DNA of 64,000 nt from Roseiarcus sp963751165 (GTDB lineage: Bacteria > Pseudomonadota > Alphaproteobacteria > Rhizobiales > Beijerinckiaceae): the NCBI GenBank assembly GCA_963751165.1, contig CAVVTP010000015.1, positions 434,001 through 498,000 on the forward strand. Direction: 5' to 3'. Position numbers and translations under genes: made by a program. Shown one piece after another: positions 16,626 through 25,894 of the stretch (its first letter is position 1; every line of letters begins with the position of its first letter). The notes under the pieces are model-generated. The model did no database searches. It was given only the letters and a program-made list of their open reading frames with translations, and was not told where the DNA came from.

Positions 16626-17608
16626 GGACTCCGAGCTTCTGGCGTCCCGGCCGCCCGACCGCGGTCGCTCGCGCGCTTCAGCCGATCGGAGCCCTCTACG
16701 GCGCGGTGACCGCTCGCCGGATGGCCGGACCCGGCGCGAGAGCAGGAGCTCCGGTCGTCTGCGTCGGCAATTTTGTCGCCGGCGGCGCCGGCAAGACGCC
16801 TGCGGCGATCGCGCTCGCCCGGATGCTGATCGACGATGGCCGGCGGGTCGCCTTTCTGTCCCGCGGCTACGGCGGACAAAAGCGCGTGGATCCCATCCGG
16901 GTGGACCCGACCGTCCACGACGCGCGGACGGTCGGCGACGAGCCGCTCCTGCTCGCAGGGGTCGCTCCGTGCTGGGTAGGGGCGGACCGCGTGACGGGCG
17001 CGGGGCTGGCGGTCGAGGCTGGCGCCGAGGTTCTCCTGCTCGACGATGGGCTGCAGAATCCGGAGCTCATCAAGGATGTGGCCTTCGCGGTCGTCGACGG
17101 CGAGCAGCTTTTCGGCAATGGGCTCTGCGTTCCAGCCGGCCCGTTGCGTGCTCCGGTCGCGGCCCAGGCGCCCTTCGTGCAGGCGCTGATCATGATCGGA
17201 GGCGACGAGACGTCGGCGAATTCGCTTTCGGCGATCGTGCCCGGCAAGCCGATCCTGCGCGCCAGCCTCGAGCCTGACGCTTTGGCTGCGGCTTCCCTGA
17301 TCGGCCGCGAGGCAGTCGCCTTCGCCGGCATCGCCCGGCCAGAGAAGTTCTACGCAACCCTCCACCGCATTGGCGCCCAACTCGTCGCGACGCGCAATTT
17401 TCCCGACCATCACCTCTTTACCGCCCGCGAATTCGACGCGCTTAGGGCCGAGGCCGTGCGGCGCGGCGCGCTGCTGGCGACGACGGAGAAGGACCGCGTG
17501 CGGCTGACGTCGCGGCAGGCGCAGGCGGTCATCGCCCTGCCGGTCACGCTTCGCTTTGAGGAGCCGGCGGCGGCAAGGGAAATCCTCAGTCGATCTCACT
17601 CGAGCTAG
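16622..17608 (+). CDS. lpxK: Tetraacyldisaccharide 4'-kinase
   Basis: 328 residues. The P-loop variant of the family is present (CVGNFVAGGAGKTPAAIALA, near residue 44), followed by SRGYGG, GDEPLLLA and LDDGLQNPEL, whose Asp pair belongs to the active site. LpxK phosphorylates the 4' position of the lipid A precursor at the inner membrane. The GTG start overlaps the waaA stop. The TAG stop (17606-17608) is part of the CTAG target where two insertion elements sit; rebuilding the pre-insertion sequence keeps the same TAG, so the protein is not truncated. Downstream genes of the original operon are cut off by the IS pair. Confidence 0.93.
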   Translation: MRTPSFWRPGRPTAVARALQPIGALYGAVTARRMAGPGARAGAPVVCVGNFVAGGAGKTPAAIALARMLIDDGRRVAFLSRGYGGQKRVDPIRVDPTVHDARTVGDEPLLLAGVAPCWVGADRVTGAGLAVEAGAEVLLLDDGLQNPELIKDVAFAVVDGEQLFGNGLCVPAGPLRAPVAAQAPFVQALIMIGGDETSANSLSAIVPGKPILRASLEPDALAAASLIGREAVAFAGIARPEKFYATLHRIGAQLVATRNFPDHHLFTAREFDALRAEAVRRGALLATTEKDRVRLTSRQAQAVIALPVTLRFEEPAAAREILSRSHSS

Positions 17609-18730
17609 TACCCGGAATCACGGGTCCGCGAAACATGGTCTGAGGCGCTTTTGGTGGACCTCGGACTTGGTCCAGACGAAGGGGCGAGCGGTTTGATTGT
17701 ATCGTTCGATGAAGGCGTCGATGTGCGCGATGAGGTCTTTGACGCTGGCGAAGGACGCGCCGCTGAGCGACTGCCCGGTCAGGATTGAGAACCAGATTTC
17801 GATCTGACTGAGCCAGGAGGCGTGGGTCGGCGTGTAATGGAGATGAACGTTCTTGTGACGCTTGAGCCACATGTCGCGGGTGGGTTTGTGGGTGGAGAGA
17901 TTGTCGAGGACGACGTGGATTTGGCGCTCCGGATAGGCGGCGACGACCCGGTTCATGAAATCGAGGAACTCGACCCGTCGGCGCCTCTTATAGTGGCGGC
18001 CGACGACTTCTCCGCTTTCGACATTCAACGCGGCGAACAGCGTGGTGGTCCCGTGACGTTTGTAGTCGTGCGACTGGCCGGTCATGGCGCGCCCGCTGGG
18101 CAGCTTGAGATAGCCTTGCGCCCGCTCAAGGGCCTGGATGGACGGTTTTTCGTCGACGGCGAGCACGACGGCGTTGTCGGGGGGAGCTATGTAGAGCCCG
18201 ACGATCTCGGCCGCCTTGGCCGCGAATTCGGGATCGTTGCTGACGCACCAGGACTTGCGTCCCGAAAGATCGATCTTGTGCGCGCGCAGGAAGCGCCAGA
18301 CATATTGAACGTGAACGTCGCCGAGCGCCTTGGCGATCAGCGGCCCGCTCCAGTTGGCATAGCCGTTCGGCGGCGCCGTATCGAGCACCGCCAAGATGCG
18401 CCGGCCGACCTCCTCGCCATATCTGGCTTCAGCTCCACGATTGCCGGTCTCGGAAAAGCCGGCCAGACGATCCTTCGCATAGCGCACCCGCCACTTCGAC
18501 GCCGTCCCGGTCGTGCACATGAGCGCCCGGCCAATCGCCCGCGTCGCCGCGCCGTCCGCCGCCATCAGGACGATGCGCGCCTTGAAGCGCCTGCGGTGCT
18601 CCGTCTTGGCCGAACGCGCCAAGCTCTCAAGCCCGGCCCGTTCCTCACTCGTCAATATGATCGGGGTCGCTTCACGAAGGCCGCTCATGCAACCTTGAAT
18701 CACAACTCAACGATCAACGATAGTGGGTAC
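17608..18730 (-). mobile_element. IS630-family insertion sequence
   Basis: A 1,123-bp element bounded by TA at 17606-17607 and 18731-18732, the TA duplication of IS630/Tc1-type transposition. The ends read GTACCC... and ...GGGTAC, with only scattered matches further in. One transposase gene fills it. The left TA belongs to the lpxK stop codon; the right TA belongs to the CTAG that also flanks the next element. Confidence 0.8.
17618..18688 (-). CDS. IS630-family transposase
   Basis: About 356 residues. An N-terminal helix-turn-helix region (ARIVLMAADGAATRAIGRAL) is followed by a second DNA-binding part and the DDE catalytic domain: LAVDEKPSIQA (first Asp), HVVLDNLSTHK (second Asp) and ASWLSQIEIWFS (Glu). 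The frame is complete and all three acidic residues are present, so the element may be active. The start at 18688 has AAGG just before it; a GTG five codons earlier is possible. It belongs to the single-ORF IS630 group common in Hyphomicrobiales. Confidence 0.88.
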   Translation of the reverse strand: MSGLREATPIILTSEERAGLESLARSAKTEHRRRFKARIVLMAADGAATRAIGRALMCTTGTASKWRVRYAKDRLAGFSETGNRGAEARYGEEVGRRILAVLDTAPPNGYANWSGPLIAKALGDVHVQYVWRFLRAHKIDLSGRKSWCVSNDPEFAAKAAEIVGLYIAPPDNAVVLAVDEKPSIQALERAQGYLKLPSGRAMTGQSHDYKRHGTTTLFAALNVESGEVVGRHYKRRRRVEFLDFMNRVVAAYPERQIHVVLDNLSTHKPTRDMWLKRHKNVHLHYTPTHASWLSQIEIWFSILTGQSLSGASFASVKDLIAHIDAFIERYNQTARPFVWTKSEVHQKRLRPCFADP

Positions 18731-20177
18731 TAGCACTACTTTGGCAGATTTGACGGATTCACCGGGCTGAGCGGCCTTGCGCAGTGTGGGCATTTGCTCG
18801 GCGGATGGCGCACGAAGAGATCAAGAATGGCCTGCCTGATGGCTGGCAGGCTCGGTTGCGGCGGCGGTCCCCCAATTCTTTTTTTTCCGACCCGCGGCCT
18901 TGAGGCGGCGGGACTGAAGGAAGGCATAGGCCATCATGGTCATCAAAGCGTGTCGGTGCAGCCCGAACCAAGATCGGCCTTCGAAGTGGTCGAGGCCAAG
19001 TTCCTCCTTCATCTGCTGATGCGCCTGTTCGCAGACCCATCTGGCTTTGATCGTGGCGGCAAGGGTCCTGAGGCTGACGTCGGCGGGAAGATTGGACACG
19101 TAGTATTTTTGCTCGCCCGTCGACCTGCGCTCGCCGACGAGCCAGACTTCGTCGCCGGGCATGCATTGCATGCGATCATCGGCCATGCGGTGCTTGTGGC
19201 CGTCAGCGACGCGGACGCGACGGGCCGCAAAGAGGCAGGTCAGACGGCCTTTCGTGCCGCGTCGCCAGTTGATCCTTCGCCACGTCTCCCCGGCCAAGGC
19301 GGTTTCGGCGGAGATCGGCGGTTGATCCGGAATGCTGTATTTGCGCGGCCTTCCCGCCTTGGCGACGGGGAAGGTCACGGCGACGTCGGCGGGATAGACG
19401 TTCTGGCGTTTCGACAGGCCCACCGCCCACTTGAGACCGCGCTCGCTCAGCGCCTGGCGGAAGGACCCGCTGGACCCGTAACCGGAATCGGCGAGGACGC
19501 AGCCAAATCGCGCGCCCGAGGCGATGACGCGGTCGATCTCTTCGATCGCGATTTCCGGCTTGGTTCGTGCGGCCCGTTTTTCCTCCGGCACACGCGCTTG
19601 CGCCATCCGTTCGGGATCGCTCGTCCACTCTTCCGGCAGGAACAGCCGCAGGCCCACCGTCACCGGGACCTCTCGCGATGCGAGCGTCAGCGAGACCAAC
19701 GACTGACAGTTCGCCGTCTTGCCCAGCGCGGAAGCATATTGCGGCGCGACGCCGACCGAATGCTCGCCCTTCTTCGGCAACGCCGTATCGTCGACGATCA
19801 GCCACGCGTCGGCGCCGCCGACCATTCGGTCGGCTTCGGCGAGCAGAACCTTCTCAAGCGGCGCCGTATCCCACGCCCTGCCGGTGATGAAATGATGAAG
19901 CTGGTCGTATCCGACTTCGCCGTCCCGCGCCGCCATAGGCTGGACGCTCTTGCGATCTCCCGCGCCGATCAGACCCGCAATGTAGGCCGGGCACATCCGC
20001 GCGCGCACCTTGTGCCGCAAGGCGCTTACGAACGGCGCCAGCCACGTTTCCAGATCGGACTTCCAGGTCGCGTCCATGGTCGGCCCTCCACAAGCCGACC
20101 ACCCATGAATCACGTAAAACGCGATTCGAGAATCCCAATCCCGCCAAGCCGCTCAAAAATCTGCCAAAGTAGTGCTA
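18730..20177 (-). mobile_element. IS701-family insertion sequence flanked by CTAG
   Basis: The element proper (18734-20173, 1,440 bp) has an 18-bp perfect terminal inverted repeat: CACTACTTTGGCAGATTT at the left and its complement at the right. It is flanked by CTAG on both sides (18730-18733 and 20174-20177), the 4-bp target duplication typical of IS701. The left CTAG is shared with the end of the IS630 element, so one element landed in the target site of the other. Confidence 0.88.
18736..20077 (-). CDS. IS701-family transposase (C-terminus in a second frame after an A8 run)
   Basis: The start ATG at 20077 (MDATWKSDLETWLAPF) begins the typical IS701 transposase. It shows LIVDDTALPKKGEHSVGV (first Asp), VLADSGYG (second Asp) and KEELGLDHFEGRSWFGLHRH (Glu). 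The first frame stops at 18821 after an unfamiliar tail. The conserved family end (RIGGPPPQPSLPAIR... CPHCARPL) is in the neighbouring frame and ends at 18736 inside the terminal repeat. The switch lies at eight As in the coding strand (18879-18886 region). Seven As would give one continuous gene. Transcript or ribosome slippage at A8 is possible; a one-base insertion is the simpler reading. Confidence 0.85.
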
Positions 20178-20253
20178 GCGCGGTGACTCGAACCCTCCGG
20201 TCCTCCCCGATCGCAGGGAACAGAATCCTCCCGCCGTGAGGAAGTCGGGGCCC

Positions 20254-20452
20254 TGAGCGCGGCCGAATTCCCTGGAAACTGGGAAAAGAACAGGGAATCT
20301 TGGGCGCTTTGGCCGCTTTTGGGAAAAATCGCGATAAAAAGCTTCACGAATTCCAAGCAATTCCACCAAAATTCCCTACAGGGACGAACAGGGAATTTTT
20401 TTGGCCGAGCAGGGAATTCAAATTCCCTGCTCGCCGGAGAACAGGGATATCT
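20254..20452 (+). repeat. Dispersed ~200-bp hairpin repeat, copy B (ancestrally downstream of lpxK)
   Basis: This is a reverse copy of the repeat at 6486-6690: it starts GAGCGCGGCCGAATTCCCTG, has AACAGGGAATC, then AATTCCCTACAGGGACGAAC and the palindrome GCAGGGAATTCAAATTCCCTGC, and ends AACAGGGATATC. If the two insertion elements are removed (joining 17608 to 20178), it lies 76 bp behind the lpxK stop. Its orientation relative to lpxK then equals that of the other copies relative to their genes. Confidence 0.8.
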
Positions 20453-20519
20453 CGTCTCTCACGCGGGCTCTGTCGATGCCATTCGGGCGCGGGCCTCTGT
20501 GGACAATCAGGTCTCGCCT

Positions 20520-21983
20520 TCATGTCGCTTGCTCCGCCTCGAACTCACCGCCTTCTTGTCGGCGCCCGCTCATCTCCGCCCCCGCATTGCGCGGATACCC
20601 TAGGCATACCGGCGCAGCGAGCAGCGAGATTGCGGTGACGATCAGGAACGCCGTCGAAAAGTCGGCGACGCTGGCGTCGAGGCGCCCGGCGAGGGTTTTC
20701 GAGACGGTCAGCGCGAGCGCACCTGTGCAGATGCCGAACGACAGCATCAACTGTTGGAACGTCGTGTAAAAGCTATTGGCCGAGGCCGTGCGATCCGGAG
20801 GGACCTCGTCATAGGCGACCGTGTTGTAGGCGGTGAATTGCAGCGACATCGAAAAGCCGCAGATCGCCAGAACGACGAACAACGACCAATGCGGCCAGTT
20901 CTGCCGGAAAGCGGCGCAGACCGCGTAAAGGAGACTGGAGAAAATCCCGTTCCAGATCAAAGTGGCGCGAAAGCCGAAGCGGTGCAGGATGGGCGGCGCG
21001 GCCGCCTTCATCAGCACTGAGCCGAAGGCGGCGCCGAAGGTCAGCAAGCCGCTCTGCGCCGCCGACATGCCGAAGGCGAGTTGCATCATCAGCGGCAACA
21101 GGAACGGTTGCGCGCCCTGCGTGATGCGGGAAAGCGAACCGGCGATCACCGACACCCGAAACGTCTTGATTCGCATCAGGCTCAGATCGAGGATCGGCGT
21201 CACACGCCGCCGGCGCAGCGCATAAACACAATATACAGCTCCGCTGACCACGCCCGCGCCGGTCAGCGCGAGCGCGAGCGAGGGCTCGCCCAGGCCCCGG
21301 CTGGCCGTTTCGAAGCCGAACAGCAGACAGGCGAGCGACAGTCCGGACAGCGCAAAACCCCAGAGGTCAAATGGCGCGCGCGTCTTCGGGCGCGTGTTCT
21401 CGATAAACAGCCATGTCAGGACGACGCCAAGAACGCCGATGGGAACGTTGATGTAGAAAATCCAGCGCCAATCGAGATAGGTGACAATCAGGCCGCCGAC
21501 CGGCGGACCGAGGATCGGACCGATCAGACCCGGCACCAGAAACCAGCTCATCGCTGAAACGAGATCGGCGCGATCGACACTGCGCAGCAGCACGAGGCGG
21601 CCGACCGGGATCATCATCGCGCCGCCTGCGCCCTGCAACAACCGTGCGACGACGAGCAAGGGAAGATTATGCGCCTGCGCGCACAGGACCGAACTGAGGG
21701 TGAAGACGACGATCGCGCTGGAAAACACGGTTCGCGCGCCGAACCTGTCGGCGACTTGGCCGCTGGCCGGAATCAGCACCGCGAGGCTCAACAGATAGGA
21801 CGTGAGCGCGACGCTCATGTGCGAGGGCGTCACATCGAAATAGCGGGCCATCGTCGGCAACGCCGTGGCGAGCACGGTCGAGTCGAGCTGCTCCATGAAG
21901 AGCGCGCTGGCGATGATAAGGGCGGTGGTCCGGTAATTCGGCTTGGAAAGTTCGAAGACCTGCGAGGACGTCAGTTCCGACAT
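20520..21983 (-). CDS. MFS transporter, DHA2 (EmrB/QacA-like) drug:H+ antiporter type
   Basis: 487 residues with about 14 hydrophobic segments. Typical DHA2 motifs are present: MEQLDSTVLATALPTMARYF in TM1 (motif D1 with LDxTVxNxALP-like sequence), GQVADRFGARTVF (motif A, near residue 78), ARLLQGAGGAM (motif B) and GPILGPPVGGLIV (antiporter motif C). It probably exports a toxic compound or drug using proton motive force. No membrane-fusion partner or TetR-type regulator adjoins it. The 3' end faces repeat copy B. The substrate cannot be inferred. Confidence 0.88.
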   Translation of the reverse strand: MSELTSSQVFELSKPNYRTTALIIASALFMEQLDSTVLATALPTMARYFDVTPSHMSVALTSYLLSLAVLIPASGQVADRFGARTVFSSAIVVFTLSSVLCAQAHNLPLLVVARLLQGAGGAMMIPVGRLVLLRSVDRADLVSAMSWFLVPGLIGPILGPPVGGLIVTYLDWRWIFYINVPIGVLGVVLTWLFIENTRPKTRAPFDLWGFALSGLSLACLLFGFETASRGLGEPSLALALTGAGVVSGAVYCVYALRRRRVTPILDLSLMRIKTFRVSVIAGSLSRITQGAQPFLLPLMMQLAFGMSAAQSGLLTFGAAFGSVLMKAAAPPILHRFGFRATLIWNGIFSSLLYAVCAAFRQNWPHWSLFVVLAICGFSMSLQFTAYNTVAYDEVPPDRTASANSFYTTFQQLMLSFGICTGALALTVSKTLAGRLDASVADFSTAFLIVTAISLLAAPVCLGYPRNAGAEMSGRRQEGGEFEAEQAT

Positions 21984-22268
21984 TTTCGGCGATAACTCTT
22001 GTGACCGCGGAACGCCTCGGGAACGTCCGAGGCGCGGCTACGCGATGCGGCGTTTGGCCAATTCAAGACCGGTCGATACGGAAGATGATGGATATATAGA
22101 ACGTTATTGCGGTGCAGCAAACCGCGAATTGACCCGATCAAGTGAAAGTGAAGGTCAAGCCCCTCGAGGCAAGTGTCCTCACTCTTGCCGCGCGGTGAGA
22201 ACCAAAAACTGCCAACCGGCGGCTTGCCTTCTTACAAGGGACTTCTGAAGCCGATTCATTTCGGCGGC

Positions 22269-22382
22269 CTAATACCCAGCCACAACCCGCTCCGCCGACT
22301 GGGGCGCCAGGCTGATCGTAACGGCCGCGGCGACGCCGCAAGACATCGTAATGGCGATCAGAAGAGCAAGCAGCTTGACCAT
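22269..22382 (-). CDS. Candidate 37-residue single-pass small protein
   Basis: A short frame MVKLLALLIAITMSCGVAAA..., ending APQSAERVVAGY, with an N-terminal hydrophobic segment of ~22 residues. A GGAAG ribosome-binding site lies 7 bp before the ATG. The sequence resembles small membrane or secreted proteins often missed in annotation, but I do not recognise a family. It lies alone between the MFS gene and the ABC ATPase gene, and its coding nature is uncertain. Confidence 0.4.
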   Translation of the reverse strand: MVKLLALLIAITMSCGVAAAVTISLAPQSAERVVAGY

Positions 22383-22609
22383 TGTCGCTTCCGTTTGCTC
22401 GGCGCCAAGCCCTGGCGCCGTTCGAGGGAGCGGGTTTTTGCGCATTTGTTCCCCCCGCGCCGTGAGCGGCGTCACAGCGCCGTCCAAAACTGATTCGCCC
22501 TTCCGATCAAGACAAAGGCGAAGGTTCAGAGCGGCATGGCAAACTTTTGGTTGATCGCCGGACCGCCGAAGCGCTCGCCTTGGGTTTGCGCCCTCCCACT
22601 CATCAGGCT

Positions 22610-23428
22610 TCAGGGCGGAACCTCTCTGGCGCCCGTCATCATCGCCACGCCCTCTTCCATCGTGTGGCTCTGCGGGGTCACGACCGCAATCCGTCTGCCG
22701 AGGCGCATGATCTGGATCCGATCCGCGAGGCCCCACACATTCGGCATGTTGTGACTGATGAAGATCACTGGCAGGCCGCCGTCCCGCAGCGTTTTGACCA
22801 GTCGCAGAACCTGTCCAGATTCGCGAACTCCCAATGCAGCGGTCGGCTCATCCATGATCAGAACTTTGCTTCCGAAGGCGACGGCGCGGGCGACCGCCAC
22901 CGCCTGTCGCTGACCGCCCGAGAGGGTCTCGACGCTTTGGGTGATGTCCTGCAGCGTCTCGATTCCCAGGCGTTCGACATCCGCTTTTGCCTGCCGCCGC
23001 ATCTCCGCCACGTCGAGCCTCCGCAAGAGCGTCCCCAGCGCCCCTGGGAGCCGCAGCTCACGTCCCAGAAACAGATTGCTGGCGATGTCCAGCGCCGGAA
23101 CCACTCCGAGGCTCTGATGGACGGTTTCGATGCCGGCCTGGTGGGCGTCGAGGGGGTTCCGCAGCGCGACGCGTCGCCCATCCAGAAGGATCTCGCCGCT
23201 GTCCGGCTGCTCGGCGCCGGCTATGCATTTGACGAGCGTCGACTTTCCTGCGCCGTTGTCGCCGATCAGTCCGAGCACCTCGCCTGGATAGAGTTCAAGA
23301 TCGACACTGTTGAGAGCCACCACCGGCCCATAACTCTTCGCGATGCCCTTGGCGGCGAGAATGGGCTTGGCAGGCCGCGGTTCTGCCGAAGCTGCGGCCC
23401 CTCCCCCGGATTGCGCTACCCCGGCCAT
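22610..23428 (-). CDS. Sugar-type ABC transporter ATP-binding protein
   Basis: 272 residues with a single nucleotide-binding domain: Walker A LIGDNGAGKSTLVK (near residue 56), signature LSGGQRQAVAVARA, Walker B VLIMDEPTAALG and the switch His in VIFISHNM. RbsA/XylG-type ATPases usually carry two such domains (~500 residues); this protein has one, like FrcA-type fructose importers of rhizobia. The N-terminal ~20 residues are Ala/Gly/Pro-rich. It is last in the order binding protein, permease, ATPase, and starts only 3 bp behind the permease stop. Confidence 0.88.
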   Translation of the reverse strand: MAGVAQSGGGAAASAEPRPAKPILAAKGIAKSYGPVVALNSVDLELYPGEVLGLIGDNGAGKSTLVKCIAGAEQPDSGEILLDGRRVALRNPLDAHQAGIETVHQSLGVVPALDIASNLFLGRELRLPGALGTLLRRLDVAEMRRQAKADVERLGIETLQDITQSVETLSGGQRQAVAVARAVAFGSKVLIMDEPTAALGVRESGQVLRLVKTLRDGGLPVIFISHNMPNVWGLADRIQIMRLGRRIAVVTPQSHTMEEGVAMMTGAREVPP

Positions 23429-23431
23429 CGC

Positions 23432-24539
23432 TCAGTGCCTCACGCCTCCCGTCGTCACCACTCTGATCCAGTGATCCACGGTCACCGCTCCTATGACCAG
23501 CAGGCCTTCCGCGAACTGGAGGTAAAAGGACTGCACGCCCGCGAGAGCAAGGCCGGTCTCGAACACCTGGACGATCATCGCGCCGACCAGGGTGCCGATC
23601 ACGACGCCGCGACCGCCGAACAAGCTGGTCCCGCCGATGACCGCCGCGGTGATGCTGTCGAGATTGAGCGTCATGGAAATGTTCGTGCTCGCGTTCCCCA
23701 CCCGCCCGATCTGTATCCATGCAGCGATCCCGTAGAGGACGCCGGCGAGAATATAGACACTGAGCAGCAGGCTTCGGACGCGGATTCCCGAGAGTTGTGA
23801 GGCCTCAGGGCTGCCGCCGACTGCATAGACATGCCGGCCCCAGGCCGTACTGCCCAGCATGTACGCGACGAGGAGATAGAGAGCCAGCATGAGAAAGACG
23901 CCGGTCGTGATACTGAAAGGGCCGAGCGAAAGGACGTTTCCCGTCCACAACAGAAGATTCGTCGGATGTTGAAAGAAGATCGTCATTCCGAGGGACAGTC
24001 TGAGGCTGACGGCGGTGAAGACGCCGAGCGTTCCCAGGGTCGCGATGAATGGAGGCAGTCCGAACTGCGCCGCTAAGCCCCCGTTGATCCCTCCGGCCAG
24101 CGCCCCGGACATCACGCCGATCAGCAGCGCGACAGCGGTGGGCAAGCCGGCAGTCACGGCGAGCTCGGCCATGACCATTTGCGCGAGGATCATCACTGCG
24201 CCGACGGAAAGATCAATTCCTGCGGTCAGCATGATGATGGTCTGCCCGATCGCCAGACAGCCCAGCACCGCAAGCTGCTGCAGCATCAGCGAGATGTCTT
24301 CCGGACGCAGGAAGCGCGGGTTCAACGCCTCGAAGACCGCCATCGAGATGATGAGCACAATTACCGGCGCTCCCGCGGGATGGCGGTGCAGCCATTGCAG
24401 GAGGGGCCGGCGGCGCTTGCCCGCCGGCCGAGTGTTGATCAGGCCCGGTCTTGCCGCCGCGAAGGGCGCTTTCCGAGCCCTGCCGGCGCTCGCCGTCGTC
24501 CCCGCTGAGTTCGCGTCGTTCCTTCCAGTTCTGACTCAT
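23432..24539 (-). CDS. Sugar-type ABC transporter permease (RbsC/FrcC-like), N-terminus split by one base
   Basis: The permease body (AVFEALNPRFLRPEDISLML, GQTIIMLTAGIDLSVGAV, the family EAA-like AIGGTSLFGGRG) is continuous from a GTG at 24358 to 23432. That GTG cuts into TM1. Upstream codons in the same frame (PLLQWLHRHPAGAPVIVLII) are clearly permease but have no start. An ATG at 24539 (MSQNWKERREL) joins the frame if one G is removed from the GGG at 24444-24446, giving ~368 residues with a disordered N-terminus. I therefore give the restored extent. It forms the channel for the adjacent binding protein. Confidence 0.82.
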
Positions 24540-24563
24540 TGCGCTTGCCCGACGCCCTCACCC

Positions 24564-24586
24564 GGCGCCGCCGTAAAGGCGGCGTC
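24564..24586 (-). other. Intercistronic hairpin between binding-protein and permease genes
   Basis: A GC-only stem, GCCGCC / GGCGGC (24567-24572 with 24578-24583), extended by GAC/GTC-type pairs, with a five-base loop. It lies in the 129-bp gap behind the binding-protein stop. Such hairpins in ABC importer operons often protect the upstream mRNA so that more binding protein than permease is made. It lacks a T run, so it is not a full terminator. Confidence 0.5.
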
Positions 24587-24668
24587 AAGGCGCCGGAGAA
24601 CGCCCGGCGGAAGATGCTGCACTGAGGCGTTCATGCTAAACGAGCGCAGTCAGAACGGTCGCCGGCGA

Positions 24669-25793
24669 CTACCCGGAGACCTTGGTCACGCTGCCCCAAC
24701 AGAGCGAATCGGCCTTTGCGGCCGTGACGCTGGGCACGCCGGCGACCGGCTGATCGGTGTAGAGCTCCGTGCCAGTGTTGTAATAGTTGAGGCCGGGCGT
24801 CGGTTTGAAGGGCGTTCCCTTTTCGATGTGGTCGACGATCGCATCGAGGGCGATCTGACCCATTTTGCCGGGAAACTGGCCCGACGTCGCGGCGATCGAC
24901 CCGTTCTTGATATAGGGCAGGTTCGCGCAGCTCCCGTCGATGGTGACGACGATCGGGTGCTTTTTCGCCGCCTCGAGCGCCCGTACGGCTCCCTGCGCGC
25001 TCGGCTCGTTGATCGTATAGACGAGGTTGATGTTGGGGTTCTTTTCGAGGCACGTCTCCATCGCGTTCTGCCCGCCGGAAGGATCGCCCTGAGTCGGCAG
25101 CTCGCACGCGATCTGGTAGGTTCCGCCCTTGCCGTCGGCGTAGTGTCCGCTCGTCGGCTCGAACCCGTTGATGCCGGCCTTTCCGACGGGGATCCCCATG
25201 CCGCTCAGGAACCCGTGGTTCCGGTCGACATCGACTGTGAGCACCTCGTTGGTCACGTCGTCGAGAACCGCGATGACAGCCGGCTTCCCATCCAGGCGCT
25301 TCTCGGCATAGCGCCCGATCAACTGTCCGGCCAGGTTGTTGTTGGTCGCGTAAGTCATCTGCACGATATTGGCCGGCGTCGGAACGGTATCGACGGCGAC
25401 CACCGAGATCCCGGCCTTTTCCGCCTGGCTCAGAGCGGAATTCACCGCCGGTCCGTTCGCCCGGATGATGATGCCCTGATCGCCCGCCGCGATCGCGTTG
25501 TCGATGGCGGTGATCTGCGAGCTCGTATCTCCCTCCGTCTGTCCTGCCTGGAAGGTGAGATTGACGCCGAGCTTCTTCGCTTCTTGCTCGGTCGCGTTGT
25601 GCATGAAGATCCAGTACGGATTGATGTAGGTCGAGAGAATCAAGGCGACGCTGATCTTCTTGCCGTTGGTCGCGGCTGCGGCCGGAACTGTGGAAGAGCT
25701 TGCCACAAGCCCGCCCAAGCCCAGCACCGCAACGCCCGCCGCGAGATACTTATGAAAGGAGCGCGTCCTGGCTCTCGGTTCCGCTGATCGCAT
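24669..25793 (-). CDS. Sugar ABC transporter substrate-binding protein (type 1 periplasmic binding protein)
   Basis: About 374 residues. The ATG at 25793 is preceded at 8 bp by GGAGG; a GTG at 25802 overlaps that site and is less likely. A signal peptide with a hydrophobic core (YLAAGVAVLGLGGLVA) is followed by the PBP1 fold: VALILSTYINPYWIFM, GQTEGDTSSQITAIDNAIA, GIIIRANGPAVNSA and VVAVDTVPT. The shape matches ribose/xylose/fructose-binding proteins. Residues such as VYTINEPSAQGAVRAL support the FrcB-like group. The cargo is probably a monosaccharide or polyol. It is first in the operon. Confidence 0.88.
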   Translation of the reverse strand: MRSAEPRARTRSFHKYLAAGVAVLGLGGLVASSSTVPAAAATNGKKISVALILSTYINPYWIFMHNATEQEAKKLGVNLTFQAGQTEGDTSSQITAIDNAIAAGDQGIIIRANGPAVNSALSQAEKAGISVVAVDTVPTPANIVQMTYATNNNLAGQLIGRYAEKRLDGKPAVIAVLDDVTNEVLTVDVDRNHGFLSGMGIPVGKAGINGFEPTSGHYADGKGGTYQIACELPTQGDPSGGQNAMETCLEKNPNINLVYTINEPSAQGAVRALEAAKKHPIVVTIDGSCANLPYIKNGSIAATSGQFPGKMGQIALDAIVDHIEKGTPFKPTPGLNYYNTGTELYTDQPVAGVPSVTAAKADSLCWGSVTKVSG

Positions 25794-25868
25794 ATCGATC
25801 ACCTCCCTATTCGTGAGCCCCGCGTGTGTTGAAAACCGCGAGCTGGCTTCGCAGGTTCCGCGTTTTTC

Positions 25869-25894
25869 GTATAAAGTCGTTTTGTATAAAGCCG
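25869..25894. promoter_or_regulatory. Direct repeat, possible operator upstream of the sugar ABC operon
   Basis: Two copies of GTATAAAGYCG, at 25869-25879 and 25884-25894, are spaced 15 bp apart and lie 76-101 bp before the binding-protein start. The AT-rich repeat stands out from its GC-rich surroundings. It may be a regulator site or part of the promoter; no regulator gene is adjacent. Confidence 0.4.

Noticed and set aside
20165..20200. tRNA-like GGTTCGAGTC on the minus strand next to the IS701 end
   Set aside because: The putative T-stem does not pair (several mismatches), and no anticodon or acceptor stem fits.
24359..24539. Separate small gene starting at the ATG at 24539
   Set aside because: The peptide has no family; joining it to the permease by a one-base change gives a sensible N-terminus, so it is taken as the permease start.
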